Assembly: GCA_964492365.1 (NCBI GenBank)
Contig: CAZBKA010000010.1
Location: 1 to 37,857, forward strand
Direction of reading: 5' to 3'
DNA: 37,857 bases
From: JAGLTN01 sp035403325
GTDB lineage: Bacteria; Planctomycetota; Phycisphaerae; Sedimentisphaerales; Anaerobacaceae
Below the pieces are notes generated by a model. The model worked only from the letters and a program-made list of their open reading frames with translations, was not told the DNA's origin and searched no databases. A program made the position numbers and the translations under genes. Below, piece after piece: positions 1 to 8,357 of the stretch. Position 1 is the first letter of the stretch. The number at the start of each line of letters is the position of its first letter.

Positions 1-405
1 ACAGATGGCTATTATAACTGCCTGTAAGCTCAACACCAAGCACACGATTATTGCTGGAATCTGCTCCCAGAAAAGAGCATTAGCGTATGTACCGGGATTA
101 TCACTATTCACCCATAGCGAAACTGTAACCTCATCATATAATCCGGTTACAACATCATTTGGCACAGAAACATTAAATGTCCCGTCAAAATCCAGACAGC
201 CGTTGCCATAAAAACCGCTGCTGTCCCAATCTGAAGAACTGCCAACTGTCCCGTTATAACCATTGCCGGAATAATCATTGGCTGTCGTACCGGATGTCTC
301 ATCAAAACGATAAAAAACGACAAGATTTGGCTCAGCGGTCCCAGCAACAACAACTCCCCCTATTACAGAAACTAACAATAATAAACTCAATAATTTGTTA
401 CACAT
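1..405 (-). CDS. Secreted LamG/concanavalin A-like domain protein, 3' partial, with apparent frameshift
   Basis: The gene runs off the left edge of the window. It begins at an ATG at 403-405 behind a GGGAG ribosome site. The first 22 or so residues are a clear Sec signal peptide: charged start, Leu/Val core, then a VVVAG cleavage region. The mature part begins with FYRFDETSG, then DYSGNG and later VTVSLWVNS. These are hallmarks of LamG/laminin-type jelly-roll domains in planctomycete surface proteins. After Trp113 (about 67-69) the frame gives IPAIIVCLV, unlike the family. The minus-strand reading offset by one base gives ADSSNNRVLGVELTGSY, which is what the domain should continue with. A single base appears to be missing at the GGG run at 66-68, by error or real mutation. 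Substrate unknown; the domain usually binds glycans or mediates adhesion. Confidence 0.7.
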   Translation of the reverse strand, partial: MCNKLLSLLLLVSVIGGVVVAGTAEPNLVVFYRFDETSGTTANDYSGNGYNGTVGSSSDWDSSGFYGNGCLDFDGTFNVSVPNDVVTGLYDEVTVSLWVNSDNPGTYANALFWEQIPAIIVCLVLSLQAVIIAIC

Positions 406-445
406 ACTGGATCTCCCTTTAATATATACGTTAATAAAATTTACA

Positions 446-619
446 TCAGCTGGGAACGTCCGGCAGAATTTCACACTCATACCCTGTAAATTTATTGAAC
501 TTACCTCCTTTCACTTTTTTTAAAAAACTATACACTCCCTGCGGTGTTCCCATTAGTACCAAACACTTCAGAGTTATACTAAAATCTTTAAAAAAACCAA
601 CAGGTAACAATACTCCCAT
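446..619 (-). CDS. Possible small protein, 57 aa, doubtful
   Basis: This open frame starts at an ATG at 617-619 and ends at a TGA at 446-448. It encodes a 57-residue peptide with a mildly hydrophobic first half, a Lys-rich middle (FLKKVKGGK) and an acidic, Pro-containing end (CEILPDVPS). No Shine-Dalgarno sequence precedes the first ATG. An AGGAGGT lies inside the frame near 504-510 but no ATG follows it at useful distance. I recognise no family. In this AT-rich stretch an open frame this long could arise by chance, so it is only a candidate. Confidence 0.15.
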   Translation of the reverse strand: MGVLLPVGFFKDFSITLKCLVLMGTPQGVYSFLKKVKGGKFNKFTGYECEILPDVPS

Positions 620-629
620 ACCCGGGCTG

Positions 630-644
630 ATAGCAACATGCTAT
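630..644 (-). other. Small hairpin after the 13-aa ORF
   Basis: ATAGCA and TGCTAT pair perfectly around a 3-base loop. The hairpin starts three bases after the stop of the 13-codon ORF. It is not followed by a U-run, so it is not an intrinsic terminator. It might be a leader structure, or it may be incidental. Confidence 0.3.
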
Positions 645-646
645 TT

Positions 647-688
647 TCAACTTGCAAACTTGTAAAGACATTTCCTGCTTTTAGGCAT
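647..688 (-). CDS. Possible 13-aa leader peptide
   Basis: An ATG at 686-688 follows a very strong ribosome site, GGAGGAG, at good spacing. The frame codes for MPKSRKCLYKFAS and stops at a TGA. The peptide is basic and too short to be a folded protein. A small hairpin begins a few bases after the stop, so the unit looks like a translated leader upstream of the LamG-like gene. It could equally be the remnant start of a decayed gene. Confidence 0.25.
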   Translation of the reverse strand: MPKSRKCLYKFAS

Positions 689-872
689 TTTAATCTCCTC
701 CATAAATGCATATCATTTGTTTTTTAGACAATATCGCATAAAGACTAAAAACAAAAGTCTGCAAAAATCTTTTCTGATACACCTGAAATTCACATTATAA
801 CTGTTATATTATTCGCAGAAACAAAAACTGACATTAAACACACTCATATTCTGCACACCAAACCGTAACAGC

Positions 873-3545
873 CTATTTTTCAACTATATCAATAGTATCC
901 CAGTATGCACCATCATATCCGCCCCCATCGCAGACATTTAATAGCTCAAATTTAACGTCCCTGCCGCCATATTCAAAAATTGGAATATCTATTTGATAAA
1001 AACCGTCAATAGGACCTGCATCATCTATTGTTTGTTTAAAAATTTCTTTCCCATCAGCTTTAACAACAAGCTCCCAGTCACCTTTGGGAATTGCGCTTAC
1101 TTCAAGACGCAAATATACTTTTTTACCAATTGCCACAGCAACCGTACTTTCAATAACACAGGGACCGCCATTAGGATATGTGACTATAACATCACGCTTA
1201 CCCAGCAGAGAACTATAAATGCCGGCTTCAGTTATACTTGAAGTCCCACTGTTTCGAACCACCCAGCCTGGAAAATATTCATCTATCGATATAGTTTTGT
1301 CTTTCTCACCAAAAACTTCAAATTTAACAGCCATCTCTTTTTTATTTATATCTGACAAATCACTCTGCAGAACTTCTTTATAATTATCATCCAGAGAATA
1401 TTTAGCATATTTCTCATACATTTTTTTACATGCCTGAACCGCGTCACCCTTAGGCGTTGCTGAATACTTTTTCTTCTCATGTGTCCAGCTTTCTTCCCAG
1501 CTATAATAATCTATAGGCTTGGTTTCCTTACCATCGAGACTTTCACTCAACTGGTCTATGAAAAGCTGCCATCTTCCCTTGTAAAAATCTTTTAACAACC
1601 CCGACCATTCACGATTCCCATAATCTCGCATCGTACTTCTGTCGCCCCAAACTGTAGGCTGAGTTCTGGCCATCCACTCAAGCCAATCTTTTTCTTCATT
1701 ATTATTTGCCCAGCTTTTTGCTCCTTCAATCCACCTGCCAAGTAAATACTTTTCTTCAGTCGCCAGCAATGCGTCCTGGTCATCCATCAACTCAAGAAAT
1801 CGCTTGCTTAATGCCGCAAACTGCTCTTTGTCTTTAACTCTATATGCATTTATCATTTCACGGTGAAACCGCTGACTAAGAGCTGCCGTTGCCTGGCGAG
1901 TAACAGTCACAAGGTCATAATTATAACCAGGAACATTTTTTAATTGATCCGAACAGCTTAAAAGCAACTGCCATGCTTTAACAAGTTCCACCTTGTCATA
2001 TCCAACACCAAAGCCTCCCCAATTATTAACTTTTTGCGGATTAATCGAAGGAGCCGCTAAAAACAAAAATTCACCACTGCCATGTGTATAAACTGTTTTA
2101 TACAATTTATGCCATGCCTCTTTTGCCGCCGGAATACATTTCCCATAACGCCTGCAAGCAAAATCTTCAACCCACTTATTAACATCCGGGCTTTCATTCC
2201 TCCATGCCATCTCAAAAAGCAAATCATAATAAACAGGATTATTCTCACTTGATTCAAGCACACTGCCGAGACCAGTATTGTTCCCCTTTCGCGGGTCGCT
2301 TAACATTGCAATCGGCTTTGTTGCCAGCACATCAAGACTGCCAAACATTCCAACCCTGGTACCAAATTGTGATATAGTACACCATATCCAAGCCCTGCCA
2401 CCATATCCCCCTTCCCGCTGCCATCCACCGACATATTCATTTGCCAGATCAATAAATAAACTATGATCTTTGCTCATTCCCTGAATCTGTGTGCCTCTTG
2501 GGTTCTCCTGCCATGCCTGAACCACCCAGACACTATCTGGATTGTATTTTACCATTGCCCGTTCGATACCTTGAGCCAGTCTTGTCAGGTCAAAAGCATC
2601 TGCAAGAGTACCGCCTTCATGGAATAAGTCCCCGCTAAAATATTTCCACTTACCATAAAGCTTTTCCTGTTCAGCATAATAAATTTCAGCTATTTTAGAA
2701 AAAAGAGGATCATCAGCATCAAGATAATCAGGCCTTATAGAACCGTTCCATATTTCAGTCTTTGCAATCTTGGCTTCTGGAAAATATTTTTTTGTTGCAG
2801 GGGGAACATTGCCGTAAAATGCCTGCATCACCGGTTCAATTCCAAGCTCTTTCGACCTTTTGAGAATCTTTTTTTCCAGTTCAGCTTGTCCATCAATCCA
2901 CGTATCAGTGCATGGCCCGCCCCAGAAAGTACCGCAACCCATTAACCCCATCGTAAACCATGCAGGTCCGCCAATAGACGCTTTGACTTCTTCCTCCGTA
3001 AAGCCAAGCTTGCGATAGGTATTACGCAGTGGTGCTTCCGAACCGGTAGCAGAAAGAGCCATATTAATCCCGTTCATAGCCATCCAGTCCAGTTCTCTTT
3101 CCCACCTGTCCCAATGCCACCATGCCATCGTATAACTGAATGTACAATGATTGAAAAAGTAGCGATACTTATATGGGCTTATAATTCTTATTTTACTTTC
3201 TACCTTAGGCAACGGGTTTGGTATCTCAAGCTGGTCACCACACCATGTAATACTGCAATTGCAGTAATATTTCAGGTACCAGTTGGCACCCATACATATT
3301 GCAGCAACAGAACTGCCCCTTACCATTGTTTTGCCATCAATTGTTTCTATCTCAAAAACATCTTTGCCGTCAGCTAAATCTATTTGCTCAACGATAAAAA
3401 ACCCTGCCTTCTTTTCGCCTAAAATCCTCCTGAGCACACCGCCGGCTGCATCTTCAATTTGAGAAGCTGCAGCAGAAAACTCTAAACAAAAAGCAACAAC
3501 TATAAATAGCACCAAACAAAACGGTAGATTTGCTTTTTTAAACAT
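873..3545 (-). CDS. Secreted alpha-N-acetylglucosaminidase, GH89 (NAGLU family)
   Basis: This 890-residue enzyme is predicted to remove terminal alpha-linked N-acetylglucosamine, as in heparan sulfate or mucin-type glycans. An N-terminal Sec signal (residues 1-27, ending SAAA) sends it across the inner membrane. The NAGLU N-terminal domain is followed by the catalytic barrel from about residue 125, with the family stretches TMAWWHWDRWERELDWMA and NGINMAL. Alignment from memory with human NAGLU places the catalytic glutamates at E310 (in DLFHEGG) and E431 (in SVLESSENN). The C-terminal 150 residues or so (about 740-890) form an additional beta-rich region that may bind carbohydrate. The gene lies 24 bases after the six-hairpin glycosidase gene, so the two are probably co-transcribed and act on the same glycan. 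Family assignment is firm; the natural substrate is inferred. Confidence 0.93.
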   Translation of the reverse strand: MFKKANLPFCLVLFIVVAFCLEFSAAASQIEDAAGGVLRRILGEKKAGFFIVEQIDLADGKDVFEIETIDGKTMVRGSSVAAICMGANWYLKYYCNCSITWCGDQLEIPNPLPKVESKIRIISPYKYRYFFNHCTFSYTMAWWHWDRWERELDWMAMNGINMALSATGSEAPLRNTYRKLGFTEEEVKASIGGPAWFTMGLMGCGTFWGGPCTDTWIDGQAELEKKILKRSKELGIEPVMQAFYGNVPPATKKYFPEAKIAKTEIWNGSIRPDYLDADDPLFSKIAEIYYAEQEKLYGKWKYFSGDLFHEGGTLADAFDLTRLAQGIERAMVKYNPDSVWVVQAWQENPRGTQIQGMSKDHSLFIDLANEYVGGWQREGGYGGRAWIWCTISQFGTRVGMFGSLDVLATKPIAMLSDPRKGNNTGLGSVLESSENNPVYYDLLFEMAWRNESPDVNKWVEDFACRRYGKCIPAAKEAWHKLYKTVYTHGSGEFLFLAAPSINPQKVNNWGGFGVGYDKVELVKAWQLLLSCSDQLKNVPGYNYDLVTVTRQATAALSQRFHREMINAYRVKDKEQFAALSKRFLELMDDQDALLATEEKYLLGRWIEGAKSWANNNEEKDWLEWMARTQPTVWGDRSTMRDYGNREWSGLLKDFYKGRWQLFIDQLSESLDGKETKPIDYYSWEESWTHEKKKYSATPKGDAVQACKKMYEKYAKYSLDDNYKEVLQSDLSDINKKEMAVKFEVFGEKDKTISIDEYFPGWVVRNSGTSSITEAGIYSSLLGKRDVIVTYPNGGPCVIESTVAVAIGKKVYLRLEVSAIPKGDWELVVKADGKEIFKQTIDDAGPIDGFYQIDIPIFEYGGRDVKFELLNVCDGGGYDGAYWDTIDIVEK

Positions 3546-3569
3546 AATCTTATCGTCCCGATTCTATAT

Positions 3570-6227
3570 TTATTCAAATTCTATTTTAAGAGCAATCTTT
3601 TTAGATGGTGAAATCCTGATGGTCTTATCCTTAATATCTGCCCCGCCTTTTGTTACTGACTTTACTTTCCTGTTAAATTGTTCAAGGTGCAAAACAACCT
3701 TTTCTAAATTTTCACGATCAGGTGTCGTAATTTTGACAGTTGCGATTTTACCGTTGTTGCTCATTTCAAGCTCAACTTCTGCCTTGCCAAATGTTGTCGG
3801 AATATCCTTTAAAACAGTATTATCGCCGGGCTTTGTCCACGCAACTGGCAAACCTTCAAAAAGATGTAATTCGTTGCCGCGTTCTAATATCATCATATGC
3901 CTTGCCATTCTGATGAATTCACCGCTTGCCCAGTTATGAGGCATATCACCGCACATGTCAAACTTCTGCCCAACAATATTCTGCTCTTCCCGCCAGCAAA
4001 GCAACGGGCTTGCATGATTAGCAAATGCGTAAAATGTTGCTGCTGTTTTCTTCCCATGCCCAAGCCACAGATGCACATGCCCATAAAACGAAGCTGCATA
4101 ATTCCAAACCCCATCAGCCAGCCACCCTGTGCCGCAAATCAAACCTTCTTTCTGATGACTGTCAAGCATTGCAACGGTGCCTAGCATAAGCTCATCATTG
4201 CTGTCAAAAATTCTACCCGGATAAATCGACTGCATAAACGCCCATGCACCTCTCTGAGGCAGCTGTTCTTCCTCGCCTTTCAGAACAACCGGAACATAAG
4301 TATTACCGAACTCATCTGTAAGCTTATCCCGATTTCTTGCTGCCTCGAAGCATTTCCAGTAATCAACATATTCAGCTTTCCATTCTTCAACAGCAGGCTT
4401 ATTCATTTTCTCCGCCATCTCAATAGCAGCATTCAATCCAGCCATTGTCCAGTAAATACTTGTATAGTCTTTATGCTGACCACCAAGTCCGCCATCCCCA
4501 AACTCAGCAGGCATCAAACCATAGTTTACCGCATCTTGGTTCTCCTTAGTAATCTGCCTGTATTTTTTAATTGCATCAACTTCTCTTTCGATCTTTGGCC
4601 ACATCTTTTCAAGCCAAACCATGTCATTAGTCAACTGTGCGTGCCTCCATACCATCCACAATCGCAATCCATGCTTTTTGCTGAAACCATCTGCCGGGCC
4701 GTTGTCATCATCAATTTGATTTTCCAAACCTTCTCGAACTTCCATTAACCTGCCCAGATATGAAACCGCTTCAAGTATGAAAGGCCCATCCGCTGCCCAT
4801 GTCCCGCGATAACAAGTAGGACCAACCTGAAATGCAGGCTTGCCGTTTTTGATTTCTCTGGCCTGGTAAATATTGCGGATACACGAATCAAGCAATCCTT
4901 GGATTTGAGCATCAGGCACTTGAATATTGCCATAAGGTATATCCCAATTTTTCCAGCAGCTTATAGAATCTTCAAGCAATTTTGGTGCCTGGCTAACCTG
5001 TGCTGATGATGAGTTTTTACCACATGGAAATGTTATTAAGGCCTGGAAATTTTGCCTCGGTTTAAGCCGCTTTTGACCAAAATATAAACTTATATTCCTG
5101 CTTTTAAAAAGGTTATTCTTATCAAGAATCGCTATCGGTTTATTTTCGTACTTGCCTTCTAATATCTGTTGATCCGTGGGTGAATCATCAGCGGCGAATA
5201 TAAAAATACAGCCCAAAACCGTATTTAAATCAGTTGTCCCTTTAGCAGAATAAACTCCGATATCAATCATGCCATCGCCATTTGTATCTGTTGCTTCAAA
5301 TGATTTTACCACAGGGTTCGCCTTCCCGAACTCCCCAGCATCAATACTTAGAACGGTTTGCCCTTCAATTTGATAATCCTGTTTTCTATACTGGGCCTGT
5401 GAATAAAAATTCTCTATCAATCCAAAAACCACCTTATATTTTTTCCCAGGCTGACATTTATACCTGAAAACTAAAGGCCGATTCGCTCCCACCATAAAAT
5501 CAGAGAATCGCTGGTCATATTTTTTACTGCCAGACAAATCCAAATGCTGGATATCAGGAATATGTTCAACAATAAAGTCAGAATCAGTCTCAGTTGGATA
5601 TTCAGCTTTTTCGCAGGCTGGGCTTATGGTGCAAAACACTTCTTCAGGATGATAGAAGTTGACTATTTTTGTTCTATCTTCGCTCAGTAGCCATCTGAGG
5701 TTACTTTTTATACTTAGTACTATCTGAGCAGGTTTTTCTTCAGCAGATGTATTTTCCATATTGAGAAATAAATAATCTGCCCGTGTATCTATCCAGTCTG
5801 AAGGCTTTTGGCCCGTGACCGCTGAGGCAAAAGCAATTTGAGTCAGCTTTATATCGTCAACTGAACTTATTGTTTTTACAATTGCAACCTTAGGATCCAG
5901 CAATGACTGGTTAAATTCGCCGACTTTATTCTCCGATACAAGCGATGCTTTCAGTGAAACGTCAAAGTAATCATTAACCCAGTTAGCAGGATTATAGCGG
6001 TAGCAAAGGGCGCCGTCACTTGCGACCAGAGTTTTGTAAAAATCATCAGGCCAACCGATACAGCACTGCCCTTTAGCAGGCTGATATCGAAAATCCAGAA
6101 CCTCTTTTTCAAGCCCATCAAGCTGGCCTTTCATCGGATAAGTTTTAACCTCAAGAACCGGACTGCCGTTACAAATACAGGAAAAAATAAAAATAAATGA
6201 AATGGTAAGATTAAAAACCTTTATCAT
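3570..6227 (-). CDS. Secreted glycoside hydrolase, six-hairpin (alpha/alpha)6 type, with malectin-like region
   Basis: The 885-residue product begins with a signal sequence (about 1-21). A Cys at 17 in IFSC makes a lipoprotein possible but not typical. Residues from about 250 to 345 resemble a malectin-type carbohydrate-binding fold and hold an EF-hand-like loop, DTNGDGMID (314-322). The region from about 430 to 800 looks like a six-hairpin glycosidase: GTWAADGPF near 475-483, a tail with MPHNWASGEF and LHLFEGLP, then a beta-sheet C-terminal domain. These C-terminal features recall GH78, GH63 and related families. I cannot name the exact family. The ATG follows GGAGAG at good spacing. The gene precedes the GH89 gene in the same operon, suggesting an exo- or debranching enzyme for the same polysaccharide. 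Confidence 0.72.
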   Translation of the reverse strand: MIKVFNLTISFIFIFSCICNGSPVLEVKTYPMKGQLDGLEKEVLDFRYQPAKGQCCIGWPDDFYKTLVASDGALCYRYNPANWVNDYFDVSLKASLVSENKVGEFNQSLLDPKVAIVKTISSVDDIKLTQIAFASAVTGQKPSDWIDTRADYLFLNMENTSAEEKPAQIVLSIKSNLRWLLSEDRTKIVNFYHPEEVFCTISPACEKAEYPTETDSDFIVEHIPDIQHLDLSGSKKYDQRFSDFMVGANRPLVFRYKCQPGKKYKVVFGLIENFYSQAQYRKQDYQIEGQTVLSIDAGEFGKANPVVKSFEATDTNGDGMIDIGVYSAKGTTDLNTVLGCIFIFAADDSPTDQQILEGKYENKPIAILDKNNLFKSRNISLYFGQKRLKPRQNFQALITFPCGKNSSSAQVSQAPKLLEDSISCWKNWDIPYGNIQVPDAQIQGLLDSCIRNIYQAREIKNGKPAFQVGPTCYRGTWAADGPFILEAVSYLGRLMEVREGLENQIDDDNGPADGFSKKHGLRLWMVWRHAQLTNDMVWLEKMWPKIEREVDAIKKYRQITKENQDAVNYGLMPAEFGDGGLGGQHKDYTSIYWTMAGLNAAIEMAEKMNKPAVEEWKAEYVDYWKCFEAARNRDKLTDEFGNTYVPVVLKGEEEQLPQRGAWAFMQSIYPGRIFDSNDELMLGTVAMLDSHQKEGLICGTGWLADGVWNYAASFYGHVHLWLGHGKKTAATFYAFANHASPLLCWREEQNIVGQKFDMCGDMPHNWASGEFIRMARHMMILERGNELHLFEGLPVAWTKPGDNTVLKDIPTTFGKAEVELEMSNNGKIATVKITTPDRENLEKVVLHLEQFNRKVKSVTKGGADIKDKTIRISPSKKIALKIEFE

Positions 6228-6307
6228 TTTAGCTCTCCAATTTTTTAAATAAAATTAAGTACTAAATTCAAAATCCGAACTACTGCAATTCGTCCACGGT
6301 CGCTTTT

Positions 6308-6805
6308 TCATGACCACTGCCAAGAATTTACTATGAAATTCATTTGAATATGCTTAACGTTTCTGTCTGCCTTATATTTCTTCATATCTTTTGGTCCCAA
6401 TTTCCAAGTATCAATTACCCGTTTTGTTTTACCACGATATTTCCTATCATAATGTTTGAGACTGATTAAAAATAAATCGGCGCAATCAGTAGACTCCACA
6501 TAAACTGCTATCCATGGTTTGGCTTCGAAAGCTTTGCAAGCATCAAAAACTTTATCTCTGTCATTTTTTTCTTTTCGATACGATAATATATTAACAGATT
6601 CAGTTTCGCTACCTTTTACCCTTGTTCTAGATTTCACCGAAATACCAATTCGCTCTCCTGTCTTTGAATTGTAGGCAAGCACATCAATCCCAGTATGATC
6701 AACTATAGTAACCTCAAAACCTGACCGGGACAACCAGTTGCACACAAGACTTTCACCAAAATTACCGATTATTTTTTGATGACGTGTACTTTTTTCTATC
6801 TCCAT
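6308..6805 (-). CDS. PD-(D/E)XK nuclease-like protein
   Basis: Using the ATG at 6803-6805, the protein has 165 residues. That ATG is preceded by GAAGGTG at 6812-6818. A longer GTG start at 6853 would overlap the end of ruvX but has no clear ribosome site. The N-terminal half has the layout of the restriction-endonuclease-like fold: GNFGESLV with E18, a Gly-Ile-Asp turn at 39-41 (D41), then GISVKSR with K58. Here Ser56 occupies the usual Glu/Gln of the (E/Q)xK motif. Function is therefore probable DNA or RNA cleavage or binding, with activity uncertain. The gene directly follows ruvX and may be translated from the same message. The C-terminal half is basic and unassigned. Confidence 0.6.
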   Translation of the reverse strand: MEIEKSTRHQKIIGNFGESLVCNWLSRSGFEVTIVDHTGIDVLAYNSKTGERIGISVKSRTRVKGSETESVNILSYRKEKNDRDKVFDACKAFEAKPWIAVYVESTDCADLFLISLKHYDRKYRGKTKRVIDTWKLGPKDMKKYKADRNVKHIQMNFIVNSWQWS

Positions 6806-6811
6806 AAAATA

Positions 6812-6818
6812 CACCTTC
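6812..6818 (-). promoter_or_regulatory. Ribosome binding site deciding the nuclease-like gene start
   Basis: GAAGGTG lies six bases before the ATG at 6803-6805. It supports that ATG over the GTG at 6853, which overlaps the ruvX stop codon. Confidence 0.5.
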
Positions 6819-6849
6819 AATATTCTTCTATCGTTATCTCGACATAAAA

Positions 6850-7260
6850 TCACAGCATTCTTTTGGATTCCAAAAATGTTTCCAATATCTCCGCTGCAGC
6901 AACGGCATCCAGACGTTTTTTCTTTTTCTTCCGGGTGTAATCAGCCGCCGCTAATTTATCCTCTGCACCATAGCTGCTCAATCTTTCATCCTGAAAAATT
7001 ATTTCAACTTTAATTTGCTGTTGAAGCTGTTTGGCAAAATTCTCCACAATTTTCGCCTGACCTCCCCTGCTGTCATCCATATTAATAGGCATCCCTAAAA
7101 CAACAGCATCGACACTTTCATCTGTCACTATCTTCGATATTTTACCTATCAGCTCTGAATTCGTAGCCAAAACCTCCAAAGGAGACGAAAGCATCTCTGC
7201 CTTATCGCAAATCGCCAATCCTGTCCTTTTCATTCCATAGTCTATTGCAAGATATCTCAT
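6850..7260 (-). CDS. ruvX: Putative pre-16S rRNA nuclease / Holliday junction resolvase-like YqgF (RuvX)
   Basis: The 136-residue protein is the normal size for the RuvX/YqgF family, which has an RNase H fold and is linked to 16S rRNA 5' end maturation. The family residues are present: LAIDYGMKRTG with D7, VLGMPINMD, the QDERLSS motif and a C-terminal RLDAVAAAEIL with the last catalytic Asp. A run of five Lys precedes that last motif. It starts six bases after the guanylyltransferase gene and is followed by the nuclease-like gene, so it sits inside the long minus-strand array. Cytoplasmic. The assignment is firm. Confidence 0.92.
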   Translation of the reverse strand: MRYLAIDYGMKRTGLAICDKAEMLSSPLEVLATNSELIGKISKIVTDESVDAVVLGMPINMDDSRGGQAKIVENFAKQLQQQIKVEIIFQDERLSSYGAEDKLAAADYTRKKKKKRLDAVAAAEILETFLESKRML

Positions 7261-7266
7261 AATATT

Positions 7267-8343
7267 TTAAAGGTACCTATCCCCATGCTTTGTTTCAATT
7301 CTTCCTAATAGTTCTTTTATTTTATGTGCATAGTCAATCGAGCATATCAAAGTCGCATCATCGCTGTGAGCAACAAGAACATTTTTCAGCCCCATACACG
7401 CGATCAAATGCTCCTGATCTTCGGTCACTATGATACTGTTCTCGCAGTCAAGTAGCTCATTTGTACCAGCTGCGACAATATTCTTATTATTATCAGAGTT
7501 GATAAAATCCGCCAAAGCCACAAATGATCCCATATCAAGCCATCTGCAATCAAGTTTGATAGCATGAACCCCTGGAGCTTTTTCCATTATAGCATAATCG
7601 ATACTTATCTTAGGCAGCAGCATAAACCAGTCAACAAGGCTCTGCTGCTGATTGGGCCCATCCCAGTCTCTGTGTATGTTTTTTAAAGGCTCGGTCGATT
7701 CAGGGAGAAATTCCTTCATCAGGCAAAGCAGTGTCTTAGCCTTCCAGACAAACATACCGGAATTCCACAGATATTTCTTGTCTTTAAAATATTCTGCCGC
7801 TGTTTCCTCATCAGGTTTTTCTTTAAATTCCATAACCTTGTAAATACCGCTGTCATTCACTGCCCTGCCACACTTTATATACCCGAATTGTGTGCTGGCG
7901 TAAGTAGGTTTTATTCCAAAAGTAATTATATTTTCAGGATTCTGGTTTACAAACTTAATCGCTTTTTTTATCGCATTCTGAAGAACCTCAGCAGGTTCAA
8001 TAAGCTGATCTGCCGTAACTACCGCCATCGTTGCCTCAGGGTCATATTTCGTCAAAACAGTCGCCGCCAACCCTATCGCTCCTGCAGTATCACGAACCGC
8101 AGGCTCCGCGATTACATTATTGTAAGGAACCTCAGGCAGATTCTTTCTGACAGTATCAACGTATTGCGAGTTTGTAAGAACAATTATGTTGCGATTATCA
8201 AACATAGGTGACAATCGCTGGTAACATCGTCGAAGCAAAGTCTCGCCATCAAGTATCTTCAAAACCTGTTTTGGTCTTTTTACTCTGCTCAAAGGCCAAA
8301 GTCTCTTACCTGTCCCGCCTGCCATGATAACAGCGTAATCCAT
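7267..8343 (-). CDS. manC: Mannose-1-phosphate guanylyltransferase
   Basis: This cytoplasmic enzyme makes GDP-mannose from GTP and mannose-1-phosphate, feeding envelope polysaccharide and glycan synthesis. The N-terminal nucleotidyltransferase signature is clear: AGGTGKRLWPLSR at residues 8-20 followed by RPKQ. Further family stretches are VTADQ, FGYIKCG, EFKEKPD and LWNSGMFVW. At 358 residues it is the short form with only the transferase and left-handed helix domain, lacking the isomerase fusion seen in ManC/AlgA of about 470 residues. It lies between the AEC carrier gene and ruvX with gaps of 14 and 6 bases. Together with glucose-6-phosphate isomerase upstream it gives a small hexose-phosphate set within the operon. 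Confidence 0.92.
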   Translation of the reverse strand: MDYAVIMAGGTGKRLWPLSRVKRPKQVLKILDGETLLRRCYQRLSPMFDNRNIIVLTNSQYVDTVRKNLPEVPYNNVIAEPAVRDTAGAIGLAATVLTKYDPEATMAVVTADQLIEPAEVLQNAIKKAIKFVNQNPENIITFGIKPTYASTQFGYIKCGRAVNDSGIYKVMEFKEKPDEETAAEYFKDKKYLWNSGMFVWKAKTLLCLMKEFLPESTEPLKNIHRDWDGPNQQQSLVDWFMLLPKISIDYAIMEKAPGVHAIKLDCRWLDMGSFVALADFINSDNNKNIVAAGTNELLDCENSIIVTEDQEHLIACMGLKNVLVAHSDDATLICSIDYAHKIKELLGRIETKHGDRYL

Positions 8344-8357
8344 TTTTAAACCCCTTT

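Larger units (their letters stand above)
406..872. other. 467-bp AT-rich intergenic region
   Basis: This gap separates the end of the GH89 gene from the start of the LamG-like gene, so it holds the 5' region of the latter. I see no convincing sigma-70 promoter. A TATAAT-like hexamer (minus strand, near 797-802) lacks a matching -35 box. The gap contains a 13-codon ORF with a strong ribosome site, a short hairpin and an open frame of 57 codons, each listed separately. No tRNA and no intrinsic terminator with a U-run was found. Confidence 0.6.
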
